This document shows, one piece after another, positions 1-6,792 of a stretch of 22,873 nt of DNA (the first letter of the stretch is position 1; the number at the start of each line of letters is the position of its first letter). This DNA is from Bacilli bacterium (lineage in GTDB: Bacteria > Bacillota_I > Bacilli_A > RF39 > UBA660), in NCBI GenBank assembly GCA_016295795.1, contig JAEDKN010000014.1:1-22873 (forward strand), given 5' to 3'. The translations under genes were made by a program, and so were the position numbers. The notes beneath the pieces were generated by a model. The model did not search any database, was not told the DNA's origin, and was given only the letters and a program-made list of their open reading frames with translations.

Positions 1-26
1 AAAAAAAGTCCAACATATTGGACTTT
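1..26 (-). terminator. Rho-independent terminator of the DUF421 gene
   Basis: A perfect 9-bp stem (AAAGTCCAA pairing with TTGGACTTT) with a 4-nt loop is followed, read on the minus strand, by a run of seven T. It lies about 55 nt beyond the stop codon of the minus-strand DUF421 gene. Confidence 0.85.
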
Positions 27-80
27 AAACTTAATCACATACATCATGTGATATTACTATTATCTTCAATTATTTATATT

Positions 81-788
81 TTATTCAAGGACTTTGCTAT
101 TATATAAGTTTATATTTTTTTCATATATCGTAAATTTTTCTTTTGTATCACAGATTAACAATAAAATATTGGAGCAATTTTCGTACCCTTCTTTTTTCAA
201 TCTTGTCAAAAGCCAATCCTCATCCTTATTTATGTTTTTTAGATGTTCATGCATAATATTTCCGTCTATAACCAAATTAGCACATAATCCCTTATTGCTG
301 ACTTTAAGTTTCATATCATTTGGCGTAACTGGATTATACTTTGATTTAAGCAAAAAGCTAATTCTACCATTTGCTTCCATCATAGCATATTCAATTTCAC
401 TTATGTCAAAATACCCATTTGCTCTACATTCTTGTAATAGATCGTTTATATCAAATCTAGCTTTATTTAATCCTTCTTCAATAATTTTTCCTCGCTCTAT
501 TAATATTATAGGAACACCAGTAATAACTCTCCTTAAAGTAATACTCTTAGTAGTAACATAAGATATTAATACGCCAATTAAAGCAAATGAAGTCATAGCT
601 ACGATACATACCCAGTATTCAACATCTTTATTGACTGTCATTTCGGCTGCAATAGAACCTATAGTAATACCAATAATATAATCAAACGTATTCAACTGAC
701 TTATTTGTTTTCTTCCCATTAACTTTGCTAGAATAAACAATGAAAAAGCCGATAGTAAACTCCTTAAAACTATATCAAAAAATCCCAT
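81..788 (-). CDS. DUF421 (YetF-family) membrane protein
   Basis: This 235-residue protein has the YetF/DUF421 layout: about three N-terminal membrane helices (roughly residues 5-80) and a cytoplasmic alpha/beta domain. Family-typical segments visible are GRKQISQLNTFDY near residues 26-38, the helix IIGITIGSIAAE, and DINDLLQECRANGYFDISEI near 113-132 followed by the A-x-x-E-x-N-G-x-I-S-F strand. The ATG sits seven bases after AGAGGTGAT, which fixes the start. The gene stands alone: it is divergent from the next gene and closed by a strong terminator. The biochemical function of the family is unsettled. Some sporulating Bacilli carry members in spore-germination (spoVA-type) clusters, but nothing here shows that role directly. 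Confidence 0.9.
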   Translation of the reverse strand: MGFFDIVLRSLLSAFSLFILAKLMGRKQISQLNTFDYIIGITIGSIAAEMTVNKDVEYWVCIVAMTSFALIGVLISYVTTKSITLRRVITGVPIILIERGKIIEEGLNKARFDINDLLQECRANGYFDISEIEYAMMEANGRISFLLKSKYNPVTPNDMKLKVSNKGLCANLVIDGNIMHEHLKNINKDEDWLLTRLKKEGYENCSNILLLICDTKEKFTIYEKNINLYNSKVLE

Positions 789-831
789 TTTATCACCTCT
801 AATAGTATCTGTTTAATAAAAAAAAATATAC

Positions 832-861
832 TTGAAGTTATGAATAATTAATCTATATAAT
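832..861 (+). promoter_or_regulatory. Sigma-A promoter of the Pr6Pr gene
   Basis: TTGAAG (832-837) and TATAAT (856-861) are separated by 18 bp. The start codon is 17 bases beyond the -10, so the leader would be very short. Confidence 0.55.
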
Positions 862-877
862 ATATTTGGGTGATATA

Positions 878-1504
878 ATGAAAAAGATTTTAGTAATTAT
901 ATATAGATTGATATTATTAATCATAATTATTATCGGAATAATATTTAACTTTATCGCAAAAAATTATGATTTAAATATGCTGTTAAGTTATTATACTGTC
1001 CAAAGTAACATTATAGTAGCTATATTCCTTTTCTTAGAAATAATAAATAGTTTTAAGAAAATAAAATTATTTAAAAAGGAAGAAACCTATCAAAATATAA
1101 AAGGAATGATTACCCTAATAATACTAATAACAGGACTTATTTTTGCTATTATATTAGCACCATACGTTAAAAACTGGACAGGCTATAGACTCTATAGTAG
1201 TTATATACTTCATTATATTTCTCCATTAATGGTATTGATTGACTTTTTGTTTTTTGATAAACCAACGACAAAATTATCAATAAAAAAGAATATATTCTGG
1301 CTAATCTATCCAATTACATACTATATAGTAGGAATAATAAGAATTTTATTTATAGATGGCTTTATTCCATATCCTTTTATGGATATTAGAGGATTGGGAT
1401 ATATAAAAAGTTTAGGAATAGTTATATTTTTAATATTAGTATTTTATATTATTTCAATCATTTTGATTTTGTTGAAAAATATAATCAGTAAAATCAGAAA
1501 ATAA
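878..1504 (+). CDS. Pr6Pr-family integral membrane protein
   Basis: This 208-residue protein is almost entirely hydrophobic, with about six transmembrane segments. The middle and C-terminal parts match the bacterial Pr6Pr family: YYTVQSN early on, then ILHYISPLMVLIDFLFF (around residues 107-124) and, near residue 160, FIPYPFMDI. I chose the ATG at 878 over the in-frame TTG at 866 because GGTGAT lies just before it and contains the TTG codon's own second and third codons. The function of the family is not established. It is monocistronic, and no clear terminator is visible before the prs promoter. Confidence 0.8.
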   Translation: MKKILVIIYRLILLIIIIIGIIFNFIAKNYDLNMLLSYYTVQSNIIVAIFLFLEIINSFKKIKLFKKEETYQNIKGMITLIILITGLIFAIILAPYVKNWTGYRLYSSYILHYISPLMVLIDFLFFDKPTTKLSIKKNIFWLIYPITYYIVGIIRILFIDGFIPYPFMDIRGLGYIKSLGIVIFLILVFYIISIILILLKNIISKIRK

Positions 1505-1579
1505 ATCTATAACAATTATTAATAGTTATCATAATTTTTGGTTAATTTACTATTTTAATCTTTTTTTAACAAAATTTTA

Positions 1580-1588
1580 TGTTACAAT
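1580..1588 (+). promoter_or_regulatory. Extended -10 promoter of the prs-like gene
   Basis: TGTTACAAT is a TGn-TACAAT extended -10 element. No good -35 is present at 16-18 bp (the region is a T-run). Transcription starting near 1595 would give a leader of about 80 nt before the ATG at 1675. Confidence 0.55.
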
Positions 1589-1600
1589 GAATTTGTAAAT

Positions 1601-1655
1601 GAACTCTTTAGAAAGGAAATGTAAATTTTATATTTTATCTTTCATAAGAGTTTTT
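1601..1655 (+). promoter_or_regulatory. Hairpin in the prs-like leader (possible attenuator)
   Basis: AACTCTT (1602-1608) pairs with AAGAGTT (1646-1652), and GAAAG (1611-1615) with CTTTC (1639-1643), separated by a 2x2 internal loop. The loop is 23 nt. The 3' arm runs into TTTTT (1651-1655), so it resembles a weak terminator placed just before the GGGAGG at 1665-1670. The 5' part also contains AAAGGA followed by ATG-TAA (1619-1624), a start-stop pair. Confidence 0.4.
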
Positions 1656-1674
1656 ATCTTTATTGGGAGGATTT

Positions 1675-2784
1675 ATGGAAAAAGATAATTTAAGATTGGT
1701 AGTACTTAATAGTTGTAGCAATTTTGGGAAACTTGTTAATGAACAATTGAAATTAATAAGAAACACAGATTTTAATTATATGGTTCCTATAGGAGAAACA
1801 AGGTTTGCAAATTCTGAAGGGAAAGCAAGAATTTTGCAATCGGTAAGAGGATGTGAAGTGTTCATATTGGCTGATGTTGGAAATTATGAACAGGAATATC
1901 AAATGTTTGGGTACACAAACAGAACAAGCTATAACGATAACTTTATGGATATATTAAATAGTATATCCGCCTGTGCAGGTACTGCTGATAAAATCTGGGT
2001 AGTTGAACCACTATTATATGGATCTCGCCAACACAAGAGAGAAGGAAGAGAATCACTTACTTGTGCACAATCTCTTCATATATTAGAATTTTTAGGTGTT
2101 AAAGGAATAATTTCATATGATGTTCATGATCCCACTGTAAGAAGCGCACTAAATAGGACATCATTTGACAACCTTTATCCCACTAACACAATGCTTGAAT
2201 ATTTTCTAGAAAATGAAGATATTGATTTTAATAATTTAACTATATTAAATCCTGATTTAGGAGCAACCAAAAGAGCAAATTACTTTGGTAAAATCTTACA
2301 ATGTCCAATAGGTGCATTTACCAAAGAACGTGATACAAGTATTGTGTTAAACGGCCAACATCCAATTAAATCACACAAATATATCGGAAGCGAACCATTA
2401 AATGATAAGAATATTATAATTGTAGATGACATGATAGCTTCCGGTGGTTCAATGATTGATACTGCTAGAATGGCAAAAGAGGAAGGTGCAAATAAAATAT
2501 TCTTGTTCGCAACATTTGGATTGTTTAGTAATGGTAATAAAAGTATTGAAATGTTTAATGAAGCCTATGCAAATAATATTATTGACAAAGTCTATGTTAC
2601 AAATCTATCATATATTCCAGAAAGGATAAGCACACTTCCATGGATAGAAATAGTAGATTTTGCTCCTCATCTAGCAAAAGTTATTCATACTCTAAATCAA
2701 AATGAATCAATAGAACCTTTAATGAACGGAAAAGAAGAAGTTACAGCTAAGATACTTCAAAAAAAGCTATTATATAATAAATAA
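1675..2784 (+). CDS. Ribose-phosphate pyrophosphokinase, long form
   Basis: Predicted to make PRPP from ribose 5-phosphate and ATP, feeding nucleotide, histidine and tryptophan synthesis in the cytosol. The 369-residue protein has a double phosphoribosyltransferase-type fold. The flexible loop GSRQHKREGRESL lies around residues 116-128, with the DVHDP His near 151, NPDLGATKRA at 192-201, and the PRPP loop IIVDDMIASGGS at 248-259. It is longer than canonical Prs (about 315 residues) and resembles the separate 370-390 residue group found in Clostridia, often as a second copy. I therefore leave the symbol blank. ATG 1675 is chosen because GGGAGG ends five bases upstream; the TTG at 1663 lies before that site. 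Confidence 0.88.
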   Translation: MEKDNLRLVVLNSCSNFGKLVNEQLKLIRNTDFNYMVPIGETRFANSEGKARILQSVRGCEVFILADVGNYEQEYQMFGYTNRTSYNDNFMDILNSISACAGTADKIWVVEPLLYGSRQHKREGRESLTCAQSLHILEFLGVKGIISYDVHDPTVRSALNRTSFDNLYPTNTMLEYFLENEDIDFNNLTILNPDLGATKRANYFGKILQCPIGAFTKERDTSIVLNGQHPIKSHKYIGSEPLNDKNIIIVDDMIASGGSMIDTARMAKEEGANKIFLFATFGLFSNGNKSIEMFNEAYANNIIDKVYVTNLSYIPERISTLPWIEIVDFAPHLAKVIHTLNQNESIEPLMNGKEEVTAKILQKKLLYNK

Positions 2785-2812
2785 AACATCCTACATGGGA
2801 TGTTTATTTTTT
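2784..2812 (+). terminator. Rho-independent terminator of the prs-like gene
   Basis: AAACATCC (2784-2791) pairs with GGATGTTT (2798-2805) around a 6-nt loop, followed by A and six T. The first stem base is the last base of the stop codon. Confidence 0.85.
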
Positions 2813-2831
2813 ATAAGGCATACTATTTAAT

Positions 2832-3209
2832 ATGAATGTCGGTAAAATTAACCCAATCGAAGTTTTACATACGCAAGAAGGTATTAGAATATTATTTATA
2901 ATTCTAAATATTTTTGCATTCATTGCTGATAAAACCACGGAAGAAAATTTAAATGATAAAAATGAAGAAAGTTCAAATTTTGCTAACGATGTATATATAT
3001 TTATAACAATAATAAATCTGGTAATACTGATATATTATTTATGGATTAATTATAAATATTTGAGCGAAGCAAAAGAAAACGGAAAAAATGAGCAAGCATT
3101 CAAAATTAAAAACTTAGCATATATCGTTTCAATGATAGCGTTAATATTATTCTTATACGTTCAACTAACTAACAGGTCTGAAACAGTTGAAGAAACATCT
3201 TTATATTAA
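2832..3209 (+). CDS. Small membrane protein of unknown function
   Basis: This 125-residue protein has one hydrophobic segment near residues 18-32, an acidic Asn/Glu-rich stretch (about 33-50) and two helices near 52-70 and 92-110, ending in a short polar tail. I do not recognise a family. Translation support is weak: the only Shine-Dalgarno-like element is AAGG, 13 bases from the ATG, and a strong terminator lies just upstream with no obvious promoter after it. The reading frame is open, has a sensible membrane-protein composition and ends exactly where the convergent gene ends, so I keep it at reduced confidence. Confidence 0.55.
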   Translation: MNVGKINPIEVLHTQEGIRILFIILNIFAFIADKTTEENLNDKNEESSNFANDVYIFITIINLVILIYYLWINYKYLSEAKENGKNEQAFKIKNLAYIVSMIALILFLYVQLTNRSETVEETSLY

Positions 3210-3910
3210 AAAATTTCTTTTACTTTTCTTTTATGCTTTCCTTCTATTATTGGATAGTTGCATTCGTAATTTTCATCCAAATACTTTAGACTCAATGTAC
3301 AGTAATCTCTTTTATTTTCTTCCGCGACAGAATATATATAATCAAACCACTCCTCTTCGGTATATGTTTTACTTGGATCAAACTTATCTGTAGGAAAGTG
3401 TATAGTACAACCACAAAGTCCAATTATAAAATCTTTGCCAGAAACGCAAGCTTTTTTTACCAATGTTTCTGTAACGTCACACGGAAATAATCCAATTAAC
3501 AAATCATATAAATCTATATTATCATCAAAAGTAAATCTTTTTTTTACTAAGTTTATTCCATCTAACTTTTTTGCTACAAGCCTAGGATCATATGCTGTTA
3601 TAGAGCCAGAAATTTGACGCTTAGACAAATGATATGAAACGATCGGAAATCTACCAGCTGCTACTTCTAGAATATTGCAATTAATATCAAAGTCCTCTAC
3701 AATTTTGTTCACAAATCCCTTATAACGATCCTCATTATCATCGAATGCACCTATCCTTGAATAAACTTGTGCAAGTATATCTACGCCCTTAGCCTCATTA
3801 TCTTTAAAAAGATTCCTATTTATGAATGACTTTTCATCATTATAATAGTTATCAAAATACGCTCTTTTGTATTTAAGAAAATTTATTTTTGTCTTTAAAT
3901 CATCGTTCAT
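3206..3910 (-). CDS. Class I SAM-dependent methyltransferase-like protein
   Basis: The 234-residue protein has one recognisable signature. ILEVAAGRFPIV (about residues 80-91) reads as the SAM-binding loop following strand 1, with the acidic end of strand 2 at AYDPR (Asp108). Further on, LIGLFPCDVTETLV and FIIGLCGCTIHFP look like strands 4 and 5. The substrate cannot be deduced. The ATG at 3910 is chosen over 3943 because AGGTGAT lies just before it. It has its own promoter immediately after the tRNA-Trp terminator. Its stop codon shares the palindrome TTAA with the stop of the convergent upstream gene. The motif is a variant (AAG rather than GxGxG), so enzymatic activity is inferred only. Confidence 0.65.
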   Translation of the reverse strand: MNDDLKTKINFLKYKRAYFDNYYNDEKSFINRNLFKDNEAKGVDILAQVYSRIGAFDDNEDRYKGFVNKIVEDFDINCNILEVAAGRFPIVSYHLSKRQISGSITAYDPRLVAKKLDGINLVKKRFTFDDNIDLYDLLIGLFPCDVTETLVKKACVSGKDFIIGLCGCTIHFPTDKFDPSKTYTEEEWFDYIYSVAEENKRDYCTLSLKYLDENYECNYPIIEGKHKRKVKEIF

Positions 3911-3933
3911 AATTGCATCACCTATAAGTACAT

Positions 3934-3962
3934 ATACTATCATATTAATAAAACTTTTTCAA
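3934..3962 (-). promoter_or_regulatory. Sigma-A promoter of the methyltransferase-like gene
   Basis: On the minus strand TTGAAA (3962-3957) and TAGTAT (3939-3934) are 17 bp apart, directly after the tRNA terminator. Confidence 0.6.
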
Positions 3963-3972
3963 ATTAAGTAAT

Positions 3973-4011
3973 AAAAAAGATTTAACATTTATAAATATAA
4001 AAGTTAAATCT
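3973..4011 (-). terminator. Terminator after tRNA-Trp
   Basis: AGATTTAAC (3978-3986) is the perfect inverted partner of GTTAAATCT (4003-4011), a 9-bp stem with a 16-nt AT loop. On the minus strand it is followed by a T-run. Confidence 0.75.
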
Positions 4012-4022
4012 ATAATTTTCAA

Positions 4023-4096
4023 TGGCAGGGGATGAGAGAATCGAACTCCCAACAGTGGTTTTGGAGACCATTATTATACCATTTAACTAATCCCCT
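4023..4096 (-). tRNA. tRNA-Trp (anticodon CCA)
   Basis: Read on the minus strand, the acceptor arms AGGGGAT and ATCCCCT pair perfectly, followed by discriminator G and an encoded CCA. The anticodon loop is CTCCAAA, giving CCA, which reads UGG. The T arm is GGGAG-TTCGATT-CTCTC, and the D arm GTTA/TAAT is AT-rich. The total is 74 nt with a 4-nt variable loop. The outermost anticodon-stem pair (27:43) appears to be A-C, a mismatch. It is the only tRNA in the window and is transcribed alone. Confidence 0.95.
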
Positions 4097-4115
4097 ATAA
4101 ATAATATATAAATGT

Positions 4116-4144
4116 ATTATAGCATAACAGAAAACATTGTTCAA
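4116..4144 (-). promoter_or_regulatory. Strong sigma-A promoter of tRNA-Trp
   Basis: TTGAAC and TGC-TATAAT are separated by exactly 17 bp on the minus strand, with an extended -10. The -10 is about 20 bp from the tRNA 5' end. Confidence 0.85.
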
Positions 4145-4187
4145 TAACATAAATTAGAAAATTACATATTTTATTATAGGTGATTAT

Positions 4188-4616
4188 ATGGCTTTAATTT
4201 CTTATACTTCAAAAGAATTAGATCAAATGGCTCGATTAATGAGAGCTGAAGCTGTTGGCGAAGGTGAGTTGGGAATGCTGATGGTAGGAAATGTTATTGT
4301 AAATAGAGCAATAGCAGATTGTCTTACGTTTAAAGATATAAAAACAATAGAGGAAGTAGTTTTTCAAAATCCGGGCGGTTTTGCCGGGGTAAACAGTAGT
4401 CTTTTCTATTCTGCTGCTACAACTCTAGAGAAAGAGCTGGCACTTAGAAATTTAAATGGTGAAGCCTACTACCCCGCAACACATGCATTATGGTTTTATG
4501 CTCCCTCTTCAAACTCCAGCTGTGTAGAATTATGGTATAATCAAGAATTATCCGGGAGATATAAAAGTCACTGCTTCTATAAACCATATCAAGGAATATG
4601 CCCACAGCTATATTAA
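4188..4616 (+). CDS. cwlJ: CwlJ-like spore cortex-lytic hydrolase (SleB/CwlJ family)
   Basis: Predicted to cleave cortex peptidoglycan during spore germination. The 142-residue protein is one Hydrolase_2 domain. The catalytic-Glu segment ARLMRAEAVGEGELGMLMVGNV (Glu21 is the likely catalyst; positions 15-36) is followed by LWFYAPSS...WYN (95-117) and the C-terminal motif RYKSHCFYKP (124-133). These match Bacillus CwlJ closely, and differ from SleB, which carries a signal peptide and a peptidoglycan-binding domain. No signal peptide is present, as in CwlJ, which is made in the mother cell and deposited in the coat. The start follows AGGTGAT. It converges with an amidase-LysM gene only nine bases away. 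No GerQ partner is visible in the window. Confidence 0.88.
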   Translation: MALISYTSKELDQMARLMRAEAVGEGELGMLMVGNVIVNRAIADCLTFKDIKTIEEVVFQNPGGFAGVNSSLFYSAATTLEKELALRNLNGEAYYPATHALWFYAPSSNSSCVELWYNQELSGRYKSHCFYKPYQGICPQLY

Positions 4617-4632
4617 AAAAGCAGATTATGCT
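4615..4632 (-). terminator. Weak terminator of the LysM amidase gene
   Basis: A 4-bp AGCA/TGCT stem is followed on the minus strand by six T. The amidase stop codon lies in the loop. The stem is short, so function is uncertain. Confidence 0.35.
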
Positions 4633-6032
4633 GGTATCAGCAACACCTGCCCTATGCTTAGTAAATCTGAAGTCAGATTATTAAGCTTTTTTATTTGGTC
4701 TACTGTTGTATTGTATGTCCTAGCTATACTATATAAATTATCTCCGCTTTTTACATAATACGTTATATAGTTCTCAGTAGATGGTATTAACAATTGTTGA
4801 CCAAGGCTTAACATATTAGAAGAAAGATTATTTATTTTCTTTAGTTCATCTACAGTTGTATTATATCTCTTTGCGATGCTATATAAAGTATCACCACTTT
4901 TAACTATATAAGTTATTAAATTGCTAGGTTCTTCTTCCTGAGGTGGGGTTATGTTGGTATAACCTGGAATAATCAACTTATCCCCTATCTGTAAGAGTGT
5001 AGAAGTCAGATTATTGCTCTTTATTATCTCATCTACTGTAGTATTAAATCTTTTTGCAATAGAATATAGACTATCACCTGCTTGAACTATATAATAATTA
5101 GTTTCATTTTCTGATTCTGAAGCTATCGGAATTAGTAACTCTTGCCCAATTGATAGAGTACTACTAGCTAACTGATTAAAGTCTATTAATTCTTGCACAG
5201 TCACACCAAATTCTTTTGCAAGCCCATATAAAGTATCCCCTTTGTTGACTTTGTATACAACATATTCTCCAGATATTGGTGGTTCAGGAGTAGCAGAAGG
5301 TATGATTAATCTTTGTCCTATACTTAACAAATTTGAAGTTAAATTATTAGCAACCTTAATTTCATTTACAGTAACACCATACTTATTAGCTATACTGTAA
5401 AGAGTATCTCCCCTTTGTACCACATAAACTTGACCTCCACCCTCTCCTGGAGGAGTATAAGGTGTTCCTGTATATTCTGAAACTGCACGCACAACTGCTT
5501 CCCCATATGTTAGCAAATTATCTTGAAGTTTGTTTAAATCATTGCTGTTATCAATAAAGCCATATTCAATCAAAACCGGTTGTGTATTTCCTGTTAATCT
5601 ATGGATAAAGTAGTAATCTTTAGAAGGATCGCTTGGAAGTCTTCGCTGATAATATTTTCTCATTATCTGTCCCTCTGCACCAATCTCCTCTAAGATAGTT
5701 TTAGCTAACGTATCAGAATTTCGTAAAGCATAGATAACTTCCGCACCCTCGCCACCTCCTGAATTTATGTGGTTAGACAAAACAATTACGTTGGGATCGT
5801 CCCCAAAGGCTGATAAAATTCTATCAACTCTCTCATCCCTATCCAAAGTTTCATCAGTACTTCTTGTTAAATAAGTAGGTATTCCTAATTCCTTTAAACG
5901 ATTATAAATATATTCTGAAACCGCAAGATTAAAATCCTTTTCATAAATATTCCCATTTACAGCACCTGGATCTTCTCCTCCATGTCCAGCATCTACAACT
6001 ACTCCTTTAACTGCTCTCAAATCATTATACAT
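4626..6032 (-). CDS. N-acetylmuramoyl-L-alanine amidase with five LysM repeats, no signal peptide
   Basis: Predicted zinc amidase cutting the MurNAc-L-Ala bond. In the 468-residue product, the Amidase_3 domain spans about residues 8-188. The zinc or catalytic residues are seen as DAGHGG (His17), NIYEKDFN (Glu31), SNHINSGGG (His88) and VLIEYGF (Glu156). A Pro/Gly linker leads to five LysM repeats at about 202-246, 258-302, 313-356, 374-417 and 424-467, each with the GD-(T/S/N)-LY core. The protein begins MYNDLRAVKG with no signal peptide or membrane helix, so it is either mother-cell synthesised, released by lysis, or exported without a classical signal. ATG 6032 is preferred over 6047 because GGGAGG lies inside the longer version. 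A terminator upstream separates it from the hydrolase gene. Confidence 0.92.
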   Translation of the reverse strand: MYNDLRAVKGVVVDAGHGGEDPGAVNGNIYEKDFNLAVSEYIYNRLKELGIPTYLTRSTDETLDRDERVDRILSAFGDDPNVIVLSNHINSGGGEGAEVIYALRNSDTLAKTILEEIGAEGQIMRKYYQRRLPSDPSKDYYFIHRLTGNTQPVLIEYGFIDNSNDLNKLQDNLLTYGEAVVRAVSEYTGTPYTPPGEGGGQVYVVQRGDTLYSIANKYGVTVNEIKVANNLTSNLLSIGQRLIIPSATPEPPISGEYVVYKVNKGDTLYGLAKEFGVTVQELIDFNQLASSTLSIGQELLIPIASESENETNYYIVQAGDSLYSIAKRFNTTVDEIIKSNNLTSTLLQIGDKLIIPGYTNITPPQEEEPSNLITYIVKSGDTLYSIAKRYNTTVDELKKINNLSSNMLSLGQQLLIPSTENYITYYVKSGDNLYSIARTYNTTVDQIKKLNNLTSDLLSIGQVLLIPA

Positions 6033-6082
6033 GTAAAAACCTCCCATTACATATATATGCCTAAATAACTGATTTAGCTATT

Positions 6083-6112
6083 AAAAAAAGAAGTCTTATA
6101 ATAAAAACCTCT
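6083..6112 (-). terminator. Terminator of the pssA-psd-hydrolase operon
   Basis: On the minus strand AGAGGTTTT and AAGACTTCT form a 9-bp stem (two G-T pairs) with a 6-nt loop, followed by six T. The stop codon of the hydrolase (6096-6098) straddles the loop and the 3' arm. Confidence 0.75.
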
Positions 6113-6782
6113 CAATTTCTACAAAAGCTTTCTCACTGTCTTCCCTAAAAATATCGTGAGTTATATTTTTTAATATAACAATCTTCTTCTTTTTACTTAA
6201 CAACTCTTCATAAATATTTAATGAGCTTTCTAATGGAACTAAAGTATCCATATCACCTTGAACAATTAAAACAGGAATTTTTACTTCTAAATAACTCTTT
6301 TTATATTTCTTGACTAACTTAACAAATTCATTAATTGATGTAAGTGGCAATTTTAAAAACCTAGTTAAAATTTCATCTTTATCATTATTTTTTATGGCAT
6401 CCATACCTTTTTTCATTTTTTCAATTGCATTTGATTCATCATTCGCAACTAAATAATTAAATGCAGGGGCCGCTAAAACCAATTTCTTAACTCTCTTATA
6501 TTTTGATGCAAGGTAAGTTGCGATTACTCCACCCATACTATGACCAATCAAATAAATATCTTTGTATCCATAATTTATAAGTCGATTAAGCATATCCTCG
6601 GATTCTTTAATCCATTCCTGATATTTAACCGTTTTAAAAGTCCTTTTTTCATGTCCTGGAAGCGTAAAAGAATAAACATCTAATTTAGCATGTCTTTCCA
6701 AAAAATTAGCAAGTTTTTCTTCATCGTAAGTTCCACCTGCAAAACCATGTATTATTAACACAGCTTTTCTAAATAAAATCAT
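6096..6782 (-). CDS. Alpha/beta hydrolase (carboxylesterase/lysophospholipase-like)
   Basis: A 228-residue alpha/beta-fold serine hydrolase. The oxyanion HGFAGG lies at residues 12-17, the nucleophile elbow GHSMGG has Ser82, the acid is Asp179 in QGDMDTLVP, and His209 is in NITHD. The pattern resembles carboxylesterase and monoglyceride-lipase-type enzymes. It is the last gene of the pssA-psd operon; its start lies 10 bases after the psd stop. ATG 6782 is chosen over an in-frame GTG at 6791 because AGGGTGA, which includes that GTG, provides the ribosome-binding site. The context suggests a lipid or lysolipid substrate, but that is inference. Confidence 0.85.
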   Translation of the reverse strand: MILFRKAVLIIHGFAGGTYDEEKLANFLERHAKLDVYSFTLPGHEKRTFKTVKYQEWIKESEDMLNRLINYGYKDIYLIGHSMGGVIATYLASKYKRVKKLVLAAPAFNYLVANDESNAIEKMKKGMDAIKNNDKDEILTRFLKLPLTSINEFVKLVKKYKKSYLEVKIPVLIVQGDMDTLVPLESSLNIYEELLSKKKKIVILKNITHDIFREDSEKAFVEIERFLL

Positions 6783-6792
6783 ATAATTCACC

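Noticed and set aside
94..561. Plus-strand open frame of 155 codons
   Set aside because: It is the antisense of the conserved DUF421 gene and has no ribosome site or family features.
4629..5440. Repeated DNA of about 150-165 bp
   Set aside because: Not a CRISPR or tandem satellite: the repeats are the coding units of five LysM domains in frame and have diverged at DNA level.
6048..6056. CATATATAT as a sporulation-sigma -10 for the LysM amidase
   Set aside because: Does not meet the CATANNNTA or CATACANT patterns and no -35 partner was found.
6061..6077. Perfect hairpin CTAAAT-AACTG-ATTTAG
   Set aside because: No T-run follows on either strand, so not a terminator; AT-rich and short, possibly chance. 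The real terminator lies at 6083-6112.
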